Assembly: GCA_022749905.1 (NCBI GenBank)
Contig: JAKIWU010000061.1
Coordinates: 1-7,903, forward strand
Reading direction: 5' to 3'
Length of the DNA stretch: 7,903 bases
Origin: Thermoplasmata archaeon
GTDB lineage: Archaea > Thermoplasmatota > Thermoplasmata > Lutacidiplasmatales > UBA184
Shown here: positions 1 to 5,739 of the stretch, one piece after another
Layout of the letters: every line of letters starts with the position of its first letter
Position numbering within the stretch: the first letter of the stretch is position 1
The notes under the pieces: generated by a model
Databases searched by the model: none
The model's input: only the letters and a program-made list of their open reading frames with translations
What the model was told of the DNA's origin: nothing
Made by a program: the position numbers and the translations under genes

Positions 1-2
1 CA

Positions 3-1337
3 CCGACCCGCTCGCGCGCGGAGCGCATGCGGGCGGAGCTCCTCGGACGACTTCGCAGCTTCGGTTTCCGCCCGAGGGTGCCGGTCTACGAAACGGCGGA
101 GGTCCTCGCGCCTCCGGATCCGAGCGGCCGGGTCCGCCGCCCGGCGGGCTTTTGGCACACGCTGCCCACGGATGGAGTGGCAGCGTTCTTTCCGTTCGTC
201 GACGAGTCGGTCGTCGAGGAGGGCGGCGTGCTCGTCGGCCTGCTCCTGGACGATGCGAGTCCGGTCCTCCTCGACCGGTGGCGGCACGCGAGCCACTCGT
301 GGGGGATCTTCGGGGCGACGGGCTCGGGGAAGTCGTTCGCCGCGAGTCTCCTCGCCGTACGGAGTCGCTGGGCACGTCCGGAGGTCGAGCTCTACCTCCT
401 CGATCCCCTCGGTGAGTTCTCCAGGCTCTCGGAAATCCTCGGGGGGCAGACCGTCCGGATCGCCGGCGGTGCGGGTGGGCGCGTCAATCCCCTCGACGGC
501 GGGCCCTTCGAGAAAGACCTCGCCGAGGGCGCAGCCGGATTCGGGGCAGCACTCCGAACGCTGTTTCCGAGTCTCACCGACCCGGAGAGCTCGGCGCTCG
601 ACGTCGCGATCACCGAGCTTCGCCGTTCCGAAGGCCCCCCACCGACGCTCTCCGATCTCATCGCAGCCGTGCGAGGGGCCCGCCCGTTGCCCGAGCGCTT
701 GCTCGGCCTCCTGGAGGTCTTCCGGTCCGGATCGCTCCGCCATCTCGACGGGCCCACGACGCTCGATTGGAACCGCACGCCTCTCGCCTTCGATCTCACG
801 GGGGTCTCCGAAGCTCACCTTCCCTTCCACCTCACCTACCTCCTCGATGTTCTGTACGCCCGGCTTCGCTCCTCACCGAACCCGAAGCTCGTGGTGGTGG
901 ACGAAGCGCACCTTCTCGCACGCCATCCGGCGACCGCAGAATTCCTCGACCGGCTCGTGCGACACGTCCGGCACTTCCGGACGGGCCTCCTTCTCGTCAG
1001 CCAGAACCCCGACGATTTCCTCGGCTCGGAATCCGGTCGGTCCCTCCTCCGAAACCTGCAGGCGACGCTCCTCCTCCGGCTTCCCGAGGTCTCGGACGCG
1101 GCGCGCCGCTTCTTCGGTCTCACCGATGCGGAGGCCGAGTGGCTTCCTCGATCCAGGCTTCCAAAGGAGGCCGGGTACTCCGAGGGACTGCTGCGCCTCG
1201 GGCCATCCCACTTGCCGGTCGCCGTCGTCGCCTCGACCCCCGAATACGAGCTTCTGACCTCGGCCCTCCGGGGCCCGGAGGCCGACGGGCTCCGTTCGAC
1301 GCCGATGGGACCCACCACTCCAACCGCGAGTTTATGA
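3..1337 (+). CDS. VirB4/HerA-type ATPase, C-terminal part (5' end outside window)
   Basis: This is the motor domain of an FtsK/HerA/VirB4-superfamily ATPase, a hexameric pump for DNA or protein transfer. The frame is open to the left edge. The first ATG is at 27, but the residues after it (a charged helix, then RPRVPVYE) match the middle of VirB4-like proteins, so the N-terminal half is probably off-window. Counting from that ATG, Walker A is GATGSGKS at 96-103, DPLGE follows at 126-130 (VirB4 proteins often have DPQGE), Walker B is VVVDEAH with D292/E293, and the sensor strand is LLLVSQNPDDF with Q326. A VirB4-style C-terminal strand region follows (near 395-410) and the tail is low-complexity. 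No transfer-system partner is visible in the window. HerA, the DNA-end resection helicase, is the alternative, but the PDDFL motif and C-terminus favour VirB4. The superfamily call is sure; the subfamily is likely. Confidence 0.88.
   Translation, partial: PTRSRAERMRAELLGRLRSFGFRPRVPVYETAEVLAPPDPSGRVRRPAGFWHTLPTDGVAAFFPFVDESVVEEGGVLVGLLLDDASPVLLDRWRHASHSWGIFGATGSGKSFAASLLAVRSRWARPEVELYLLDPLGEFSRLSEILGGQTVRIAGGAGGRVNPLDGGPFEKDLAEGAAGFGAALRTLFPSLTDPESSALDVAITELRRSEGPPPTLSDLIAAVRGARPLPERLLGLLEVFRSGSLRHLDGPTTLDWNRTPLAFDLTGVSEAHLPFHLTYLLDVLYARLRSSPNPKLVVVDEAHLLARHPATAEFLDRLVRHVRHFRTGLLLVSQNPDDFLGSESGRSLLRNLQATLLLRLPEVSDAARRFFGLTDAEAEWLPRSRLPKEAGYSEGLLRLGPSHLPVAVVASTPEYELLTSALRGPEADGLRSTPMGPTTPTASL
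1330..1337 (+). promoter_or_regulatory. TATA-like box for the 1362 gene
   Basis: The AT-rich string gtttatga stands out in GC-rich surroundings and includes the stop codon of the upstream ATPase gene. Its centre is about 28 bases before the ATG at 1362. That is the spacing expected when archaeal transcription starts at or very near the start codon, giving a leaderless or nearly leaderless mRNA. The placement is seen; promoter function is inferred. Confidence 0.5.
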
Positions 1338-1361
1338 GGTGCCGACCGCCGGGTCTCGGGC

Positions 1362-1928
1362 ATGTCGGACGGGTCCGCCACGGCTCTGGCTCCGCCCCGT
1401 AAGCGGGAGACCTGGAGCATCCGCAGGATCGCCGAGGACATCGGCGGCCGGCCGCTCTCCGACTTCCAAGGTTCGGGTCCTTCCCCCACGGGCCCCCCGG
1501 GTCACGGCTCGAACCGGCCCACGACGCCACCGCTCCCCGTCCAACGGCCCGGTGGACCTGGCGTCAGCGGCACCTCGGCGGCACTCTCCCATGGGACCAC
1601 CGTTCGTCCTGGCTCCACCCCCACTGAGGCCGAGACGGAACCCGACCCCGTCGATCGGGTCTACCCCCCGCTCACGAGGGGCACCGGCCGCGCCCTCCAC
1701 GGCTCCGAGCACGAGCACCATGCCGAGACCCTCGAACGGGTCCGCGCGGACCCAGACCCGCCCGAACCAGGCCGGCGGAGCTACCCTCCGGGACCTTCGG
1801 CTCGACCGGAGCGGATCTACCTTCACTACCTCCTGTTGCACCTCGATCGACTGAGCGACCACGCGCTCCAGTATCTCGAGCGTGCCGTCAACGAAGAGAC
1901 GGAGCACCGGCTCGCGAGCGCGAAGTAG
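1362..1928 (+). CDS. Hypothetical protein with disordered Pro/Gly-rich centre and helical C-terminus
   Basis: This is an unrecognised 188-residue protein. Residues about 15-30 could form a basic-acidic helix (RETWSIRRIAEDIGG). Residues about 33-148 are rich in Pro, Gly, Ser and Thr and are probably disordered. Residues about 150-185 form a strong helix with leucines and tyrosines (YLHYLLLHLDRLSD), suitable for oligomerisation or partner binding. No signal peptide or membrane segment is seen. The ATG lies 24 bases after the ATPase stop and about 28 bases after a TATA-like box, which supports this start and strand over the long antisense frame. The gene could be a small partner of the ATPase or independent. 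Its last 41 bases overlap the 3' end of the convergent methyltransferase gene. I assign no function. Existence is supported by the promoter spacing, high-GC third codon positions and the helical C-terminus. Confidence 0.6.
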   Translation: MSDGSATALAPPRKRETWSIRRIAEDIGGRPLSDFQGSGPSPTGPPGHGSNRPTTPPLPVQRPGGPGVSGTSAALSHGTTVRPGSTPTEAETEPDPVDRVYPPLTRGTGRALHGSEHEHHAETLERVRADPDPPEPGRRSYPPGPSARPERIYLHYLLLHLDRLSDHALQYLERAVNEETEHRLASAK

Positions 1929-2724
1929 CGACCCGCTCGGCCGGAATCCGGCGCACCAGCGCCTCGTACCTCTCGGGATCGATCTCGACACCGATCGCGT
2001 TGCGTCGAAGGCGGGCCGCCGCCCAGAGGGTCGTTCCCGTGCCTGCGAACGGGTCGAGCACGGTCTCACCGGTCACCGAGAACATCCGGATGAGCCGCTC
2101 GGGGATCTCGGGAGGGAAGGCGCCCGTACGGCGGGCCACCCCGTCCTGGCGTGCCCCCCGGACGGACCATACCTGCGAGAACCAGATGTCGCGCTCCGGC
2201 TTCGTGTACCGGCTTGCGTACCGGGCGTCGTCCCGCGGGGGGAACCGGCGCGGGCTCCCCTTCCGGAACAGGAGGATGAACTCGCAGTCGAGCGTCACGT
2301 AGGCGTTCGGAGGCAGAAACCCCGAGCCGAGGAAGGCGTTCGGGCGGTTCGTCGGTTTCTTCCACAGGATGTACGGGAGCGATCGCAAACCGAGCGCTTC
2401 GCAGGCGAGCGTCACCCGGACGTGGTTCGGCCACAGCCGGAACTCGCCATCAATCGACCGGAGGGCGTCGCCGACGTTGATGGCGAGGATCCCGCCGGGG
2501 ACCAGGGCGTCGCGACACGACCGCCAGACCTCCGCGAGGCGCGCGTGCATGGCATCGAACCCGTGCGCGCCCCACGCTCCGAACTGTTCGTCCCACTGCG
2601 GGATCATGGGGTACGGTGGACTCGTCACGACGAGGTGAACCGAGGCCGGCGCGATCGAGGGCATCTTCCGGGCATCGCCGAGCACCGCCCGGATCTCCGG
2701 AATTCGCTCCCGAGATTTCCGCAT
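1888..2724 (-). CDS. Site-specific DNA methyltransferase, beta class (m4C or m6A)
   Basis: The 278-residue protein would transfer a methyl group from S-adenosylmethionine to an exocyclic amino group of cytosine (N4) or adenine (N6) in a specific DNA site. The catalytic motif IV, TSPPY (34-38), comes first. The target-recognition region lies between about 90 and 200. The AdoMet-binding motif I, LDPFAGTGTT (223-232), is near the C-terminus, followed by GVEIDPERY. This order defines the beta class. In this class an S/T before PPY is more typical of N4-cytosine enzymes, whereas DPPY is typical of N6-adenine, so m4C is favoured but not proven. The ATG at 2724 is chosen because a TATA-like box lies about 25 bases upstream; a GTG directly before it is possible. 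The frame stays open far upstream, but that part is antisense to the HPS gene. No restriction endonuclease lies on either side, so the enzyme looks solitary. Confidence 0.93.
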   Translation of the reverse strand: MRKSRERIPEIRAVLGDARKMPSIAPASVHLVVTSPPYPMIPQWDEQFGAWGAHGFDAMHARLAEVWRSCRDALVPGGILAINVGDALRSIDGEFRLWPNHVRVTLACEALGLRSLPYILWKKPTNRPNAFLGSGFLPPNAYVTLDCEFILLFRKGSPRRFPPRDDARYASRYTKPERDIWFSQVWSVRGARQDGVARRTGAFPPEIPERLIRMFSVTGETVLDPFAGTGTTLWAAARLRRNAIGVEIDPERYEALVRRIPAERVATSRSRAGAPSLR

Positions 2725-2745
2725 CACCGCAGGACGACGGGCACC

Positions 2746-2753
2746 GTTTATAC
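2746..2753. promoter_or_regulatory. Shared divergent TATA box (methyltransferase / HPS-RraA)
   Basis: The octamer GTTTATAC reads GTATAAAC on the other strand, so both directions give a good archaeal TATA box. Its centre (2749.5) is 25.5 bases from the methyltransferase ATG (2724) and 26.5 from the HPS ATG (2776). Both transcripts would therefore be leaderless. The flank upstream for the minus direction is purine-rich (ggacgga), a better BRE-like element than the plus-direction flank (gggcacc), so minus firing may be stronger. The function is inferred from geometry. Confidence 0.75.
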
Positions 2754-2775
2754 TCCGTCCCCCCTCGAACGGGGG

Positions 2776-4080
2776 ATGCGGCTCGATCGGCCGGTCCTCC
2801 AGGTCGCCCTCGACTTCGAGAACCTCTCCCGGGCGCTCCCCGCCGCTCGCGAGGCGATCGACGGAGGAGCGGACTGGATCGAGGCGGGCACGCCCCTCCT
2901 GAAGAGCGAAGGGCTCGACGCGGTGCGCGCGCTCAAGAAGGCGTTTCCGGGGCATCGCGTCGTGGCGGACATGAAGGTCATGGATACGGGCGCCTTCGAG
3001 GTCGAGATCGCGGCCAAGGCGGGGGCCGACATCGTCACGGTCCTCGGAGCCTCGGACGACGACACGATCGCCGACGCGGTTCGCGGGGGCGAAAAGTACG
3101 GCGCCGAGGTCGTCGTGGACCTCCTGAACGTCGCCGATCCCGTCGCCCGCACGAAGCGCGTGGCCGAGCTCGGGGCATCGGCCGTCTGCCTGCACATCGG
3201 CATCGACATGCAGATGGCGGGGAAGACGCCGTTCGAGGCCCTCAAGGGCCTCACGCGGGAGGCACGAATTCCCGTCGCAGTCGCCGGCGGGCTCACCTCG
3301 GAGACCGTGGCCGCGGCCCTCGAGGCCGGGGCGCAGATCCTCATCGTGGGCGGAGCGATCACGAAAAGCCCGGATATCCGGGCGGCCACCGAGAACGTTC
3401 GCAGGGCAATGATGACCGGGAAGGCCGTCGCGTCCGAACACTTCCACCGGTACGGCGCGAGCGAGATCCGGGAGGCATTCCTGAAGGTGTCGACTCCGAA
3501 CGTGACCGATGCGATGCAACGCAAGGGGGCGATGCACGGCCTGCACCCCCACCTCAAGGACCGGTCGGTACGGATCGCAGGTCCGGCCATCACCGTCGTC
3601 ACGCGCGATGGCGACTGGGCGAAACCGGTCGAAGCGATCGACCGGGCCTCGAAGGGCGACGTGATCGTCATCGACGTCGGGGGCGGTCCGACGGCCATCT
3701 GGGGGGAGCTCGCCTCCTGGAGCGCACACGGCCGCGGCATCGCCGGCGTGGTGATCGATGGGGCGGCGCGGGACATCGATTCCATCCTCGAACTCGGCTT
3801 TCCTGTCTTCTCGCGCAGCGTCGCCTCGGACGCAGGGGAGCCGAAGGGCCATGGCGAGGTGGGGGTCGAGATCACGGTGGGGGGCCAGCGAGTACGGCCC
3901 GGGGACTGGATCATCGGGGACGCGAGTGGCCTCGTCGTTGTGCCGAGGGAACGCGCGCAAGAGATCGCGAACCGCGCCCTCGACGTACTCGAGCACGAGA
4001 ACCGACTCCGCGAGGAGATCCGCCGCGGCTCCACCCTCTCCTCCGTGCAGAAGCTCGAGCGTTGGGAACGGGTCGGTTAG
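2776..4080 (+). CDS. Bifunctional 3-hexulose-6-phosphate synthase / RraA-like protein
   Basis: The 434-residue protein fuses two enzymes. Residues 1 to about 215 are a TIM-barrel 3-hexulose-6-phosphate synthase: ALDF with D13, EAGTPLL (36-42), the metal/substrate motif DMKVMD (D65, K67, D70), and phosphate-binding VAGG and VGGAI (178-205). This enzyme joins formaldehyde and ribulose 5-phosphate. In many archaea it runs backwards to supply pentoses, with a separate isomerase (PHI) that is not in this window. Residues about 225-420 are RraA-like: GGGPTAIWGELA (312-323), then VVIDGAARD with R342 and D343, the Arg-Asp pair also seen in HMG/CHA aldolases. Its role in archaea is unsettled; 'ribonuclease regulator' in database names is by homology only. 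The ATG at 2776 fits a leaderless start 26 bases from the TATA box. The related decarboxylase KGPDC is the alternative for the first domain, but this fusion is characteristic of archaeal HPS. Confidence 0.93.
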   Translation: MRLDRPVLQVALDFENLSRALPAAREAIDGGADWIEAGTPLLKSEGLDAVRALKKAFPGHRVVADMKVMDTGAFEVEIAAKAGADIVTVLGASDDDTIADAVRGGEKYGAEVVVDLLNVADPVARTKRVAELGASAVCLHIGIDMQMAGKTPFEALKGLTREARIPVAVAGGLTSETVAAALEAGAQILIVGGAITKSPDIRAATENVRRAMMTGKAVASEHFHRYGASEIREAFLKVSTPNVTDAMQRKGAMHGLHPHLKDRSVRIAGPAITVVTRDGDWAKPVEAIDRASKGDVIVIDVGGGPTAIWGELASWSAHGRGIAGVVIDGAARDIDSILELGFPVFSRSVASDAGEPKGHGEVGVEITVGGQRVRPGDWIIGDASGLVVVPRERAQEIANRALDVLEHENRLREEIRRGSTLSSVQKLERWERVG

Positions 4081-4085
4081 GTGAG

Positions 4086-4182
4086 AGCGCCCTCAGCCGC
4101 CCTCCCTGGACCTGCTTGCTCCACGACGCATTGCGGCGAGAAGCCTCGATTTCCCATGTGCCCTACGCGTGCCGAGGGCGCT
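4086..4182. repeat. Widely spaced 9-bp inverted repeat between HPS-RraA and tRNA-Glu
   Basis: AGCGCCCTC (4086-4094) is perfectly complementary to GAGGGCGCT (4174-4182), 79 bases apart. Both lie in the 154-base gap between the HPS-RraA stop and the tRNA. The arms could close a long folded RNA or be chance in GC-rich DNA. Apart from this and the tRNA promoter I see nothing else in the gap. Confidence 0.3.
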
Positions 4183-4195
4183 GGCCCACCGTCGT

Positions 4196-4210
4196 GAGAA
4201 AGTGTTTAGT
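4196..4210 (+). promoter_or_regulatory. Promoter (BRE/TATA) of tRNA-Glu
   Basis: A purine run GAGAAAG (4196-4202) is followed by TGTTTAGT (4203-4210). This resembles a BRE plus TATA pair, with the T/A-rich core about 28 bases before the tRNA 5' end. The core also supplies the TAA stop (4206-4208) of the ORF on the opposite strand. Confidence 0.6.
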
Positions 4211-4517
4211 CCGAGCCGTCCCCCGACGGAGCGGGCTCCCGTAGTCTAGTCCGGTCAAGGATTCGGCGCCTTCGACGCCGTAACGCGGGTTCAAATCCCG
4301 CCGGGAGCACCTTGACCTTCGAGCGCACGATCGGCCGACTCGGCGGGATGCGCGTGAGCGAGGCTACCCTCGTTCGGAGTTCCGGCACGAGGTCTCCGAC
4401 CACCGCGAACTCGGGTTCGCCGACGTCCTTCTGCAGAAGAGCCGAAAAGTACAGGGTGCGACGCGAGGGCTCGGTCTCGGTCCCCAGGATTCGGCCGACC
4501 TCCGCGACCGAGGTCAT
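4206..4517 (-). CDS. Hypothetical protein; 3' part antisense to tRNA-Glu
   Basis: This is a 103-codon reading frame. Its ATG shares the ATGA overlap (4514-4517) with the stop of the preceding gene, a strong sign of translational coupling. Residues 1 to about 66 look like ordinary protein, with a predicted helix (TSVAEVGRILG) and a hydrophobic strand plus turn (EFAVVGDLVPEL). From about residue 70 the frame runs antisense through the whole tRNA-Glu gene. That gives PAGFEPALR, which is what the complement of a tRNA T-arm usually encodes, followed by an arginine-rich tail, and it stops inside the tRNA promoter. I recognise no family. The gene may be truncated, with its native 3' end replaced at the tRNA, or the tail may be real. 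A frameshift joining it to the preceding ORF cannot be excluded. The annotated length is therefore less certain than the start. Confidence 0.5.
   Translation of the reverse strand: MTSVAEVGRILGTETEPSRRTLYFSALLQKDVGEPEFAVVGDLVPELRTRVASLTRIPPSRPIVRSKVKVLPAGFEPALRRRRRRILDRTRLREPAPSGDGSD
4235..4309 (+). tRNA. tRNA-Glu (anticodon UUC)
   Basis: A full cloverleaf can be drawn by hand in 75 bases. The acceptor stem GCTCCCG/CGGGAGC is perfect (7 bp). The D-arm is GTCT/GGAT with wobbles and a loop containing GG. The anticodon stem CGGCG/CGCCG encloses the loop CCTTCGA, whose bases 34-36 are TTC, reading glutamate codons. The variable loop has 4 bases. The T-stem GCGGG/CCCGC has the loop TTCAAAT. The discriminator is A4309. 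The CCA end is not encoded (the next bases are cct) and there is no intron. Position 33, nearly always U, is C here. An archaeal promoter lies about 28 bases upstream. An ORF reads antisense through the entire gene. Confidence 0.95.
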
Positions 4518-4852
4518 CGGGACTTCCTTCGGCGACCGGACGTCCGCTGGCCGACCGCCGCCAGCGCCTCATCCTTCTCCCGGGGCCGATGATAGAGCTG
4601 CGGATTCCTAGGTTTCCAGAGAGCCCCGCCGGGGAGGTCGACCGTAGGCATCGCGGCCAGGCGGGCCGTCAGCGATTGGGTATCGCGAGCGCGTTTCGCG
4701 GCGGCCTGGAGGAGGTCCTCGGACCATCGAATGGGAAATCGACGGCGGAAGAATCGGAGGAGATCAGCATCGAGAAGAACCCAACCTCGCCGATTCTTGG
4801 CGATGCGAACGCTCTCAACGATGCCGAGGTCGGAGCGATCTGCGGCTCGCAC
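4514..4852 (-). CDS. Hypothetical basic protein (112 aa)
   Basis: I do not recognise this protein. It has a predicted helix-strand-helix opening (IVESVRIAKNRRGWVLLDADLLRFFRRRF), a second helical block (SEDLLQAAAKRARDTQSLTARLAAM, about 44-68) and a basic tail ending GRRRKSR. The size and charge would suit a small nucleic-acid-binding protein or a toxin/antitoxin-type partner, but no motif proves either. The start is the GTG at 4852. It is the first usable start after an in-frame TGA at about 4880-4882 and lies about 30 bases after the inverted repeat and AT-rich box at 4882-4904. The stop overlaps the next gene's ATG (ATGA), so the two are probably co-translated. Local GC is lower than in the HPS or ATPase genes. 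The strand choice rests on the hydrophobic pattern, which the opposite-strand frames lack. Confidence 0.55.
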   Translation of the reverse strand: MRAADRSDLGIVESVRIAKNRRGWVLLDADLLRFFRRRFPIRWSEDLLQAAAKRARDTQSLTARLAAMPTVDLPGGALWKPRNPQLYHRPREKDEALAAVGQRTSGRRRKSR

Positions 4853-4881
4853 GATCGAACCGAGGTTGGAGCGTCGTACTC

Positions 4882-4904
4882 ATAGTATCCGTAATGGATA
4901 CTAT
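4882..4904. promoter_or_regulatory. AT-rich palindrome, likely operator/promoter of the 4852-4206 gene pair
   Basis: ATAGTATCC (4882-4890) and GGATACTAT (4896-4904) form a perfect 9-bp inverted repeat around the 5-base spacer gtaat. It sits in the 60-base gap between the stop of the 4913-5665 gene and the GTG start at 4852. On the minus strand the proximal arm reads ATACTAT, a TATA-like box about 30 bases before the start codon, so a dimeric regulator bound here would block transcription. A terminator hairpin is less likely because no T-run follows on either side. Confidence 0.55.
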
Positions 4905-4912
4905 CGCCAACC

Positions 4913-5665
4913 TCACCGCGCTCGAGCGAGGTCCGGCTCCGAACGGTCCTTGACCGCCGTCCAGCGGGCTCGGTCTCGGGGATCTCCGGTCCCGAGGGCG
5001 CGGACGGAGTCGATCTCGGACAGCGCGAACGCCCGAGGCGGCGCCAACAATCCCACCATGCTCCCCTGCTCGCAGCGAAGGTGGGAACCCCACCACTCCC
5101 GAGCGTTCGCAGTCTCGACACGGAAGACATGTCCGAAGGCGAACCGATCCGATCGCTCCCCGCCGCAATAGGCAACGACGAGTTTGATCCCGTGACGACG
5201 AATGGCGCGTTCGTAGCGGCCTGTCGATGTCAGATCTTCCGGGTAGAACTGATCGAACCGATCCACATTGGTGACGAACAGTGTCGAGCGCCGACCGATG
5301 GTAATGAGGCGCGCTGCAAGCACCTGGACCGTCCGCGGCAAACTCAGGAAGTCCACCAGGTCATCGAGGGGGCCGCCCCGTCGCGCGGCTCGAGCAACCG
5401 TCGAGTCCGCGGGTCCGATCCCGTCTGTATCGGGGCGCAGGTCGTTGGGTCGCGGGGTCACGTACCGTTGATCCAGGGGCACGAGAGGACCGAGCAGCGG
5501 TTCGTATTGGTCCTCGATATCGCCCGTCTCCCGAACGTCAAGCCAGAGGAAAGGACGGGCAGCCTGCCGGACCACAGCGAAGGCGGTCGCCGAGATCGCG
5601 GTTCGGTCTGGGCCCCAGATGAACACCGAGTCGATGGTCTGGGCCACCTCCTTGGCAAACTCCAT
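4913..5665 (-). CDS. Hypothetical protein with degenerate RecA/P-loop-like fold
   Basis: I do not recognise the family. The 250-residue pattern resembles a P-loop/RecA-like core that has lost its nucleotide motif. A strand SVFIWGP leads into GPDRTAIS (18-25), where a GxxxxGK[ST] Walker A would sit but lacks the lysine. A second strand FLWLDVRE (39-46) follows, then a Walker B-like strand TLFVTNVDRF (128-137, D135) and another strand KLVVAYCGG (161-169). This suggests a non-hydrolysing scaffold or regulatory relative of ATPases; that is inference. The ATG at 5665 is chosen because upstream in-frame codons run through hairpins and lack protein-like character, and because a TATA-like box lies about 44 bases upstream. 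The frame is open as far as a start at 5869, so a longer form is possible. It is the first of three same-strand genes ending at the tRNA. Confidence 0.6.
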   Translation of the reverse strand: MEFAKEVAQTIDSVFIWGPDRTAISATAFAVVRQAARPFLWLDVRETGDIEDQYEPLLGPLVPLDQRYVTPRPNDLRPDTDGIGPADSTVARAARRGGPLDDLVDFLSLPRTVQVLAARLITIGRRSTLFVTNVDRFDQFYPEDLTSTGRYERAIRRHGIKLVVAYCGGERSDRFAFGHVFRVETANAREWWGSHLRCEQGSMVGLLAPPRAFALSEIDSVRALGTGDPRDRARWTAVKDRSEPDLARAR

Positions 5666-5671
5666 CGCTCG

Positions 5672-5700
5672 TGCCGGGCCCTCGATGGATTGGCCCGGCA
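5672..5700. promoter_or_regulatory. Perfect 9-bp inverted repeat just upstream of the 5665 start
   Basis: TGCCGGGCC (5672-5680) and GGCCCGGCA (5692-5700) are perfectly complementary, with an 11-base spacer. The element ends 6 bases before the ATG at 5665 and covers the expected transcription start. It could be an operator or an mRNA leader hairpin that hides the start codon. Confidence 0.45.
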
Positions 5701-5702
5701 GG

Positions 5703-5714
5703 GGATACTCTTTT
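5703..5714 (-). promoter_or_regulatory. Possible BRE/TATA for the 5665 gene
   Basis: On the minus strand, positions 5714-5703 read AAAAGAGTATCC, the most AT-rich string in the divergent gap. Transcription would begin near 5684 and leave a leader of about 19 bases. It is a weak match to consensus. Confidence 0.35.
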
Positions 5715-5739
5715 CCCGGATGCTCTCTCGCCGGGAGTT

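Noticed and set aside
1332..2069. Long minus-strand frame of 245 codons
   Set aside because: It overlaps the methyltransferase gene on the same strand in another frame and is antisense to the 1362-1928 gene, which has a promoter at the right spacing. Its composition is Arg/Gly-rich, typical of shadow frames in GC-rich DNA.
1882..2775. Upstream extension of the HPS-RraA frame to 732 codons
   Set aside because: That stretch is antisense to the methyltransferase gene. HPS homology begins at the ATG at 2776, which also fits the TATA spacing.
2725..3996. Upstream extension of the methyltransferase frame to 702 codons
   Set aside because: The extra part is exactly antisense to the HPS-RraA gene and has no protein-like pattern. 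The divergent promoter places the start at 2724.
4290..4312. tRNA 3' end as an attachment site duplicated in the window
   Set aside because: I searched by eye for a second copy of the T-arm/acceptor end and saw none, and there is no integrase. The island idea stays only as a finding.
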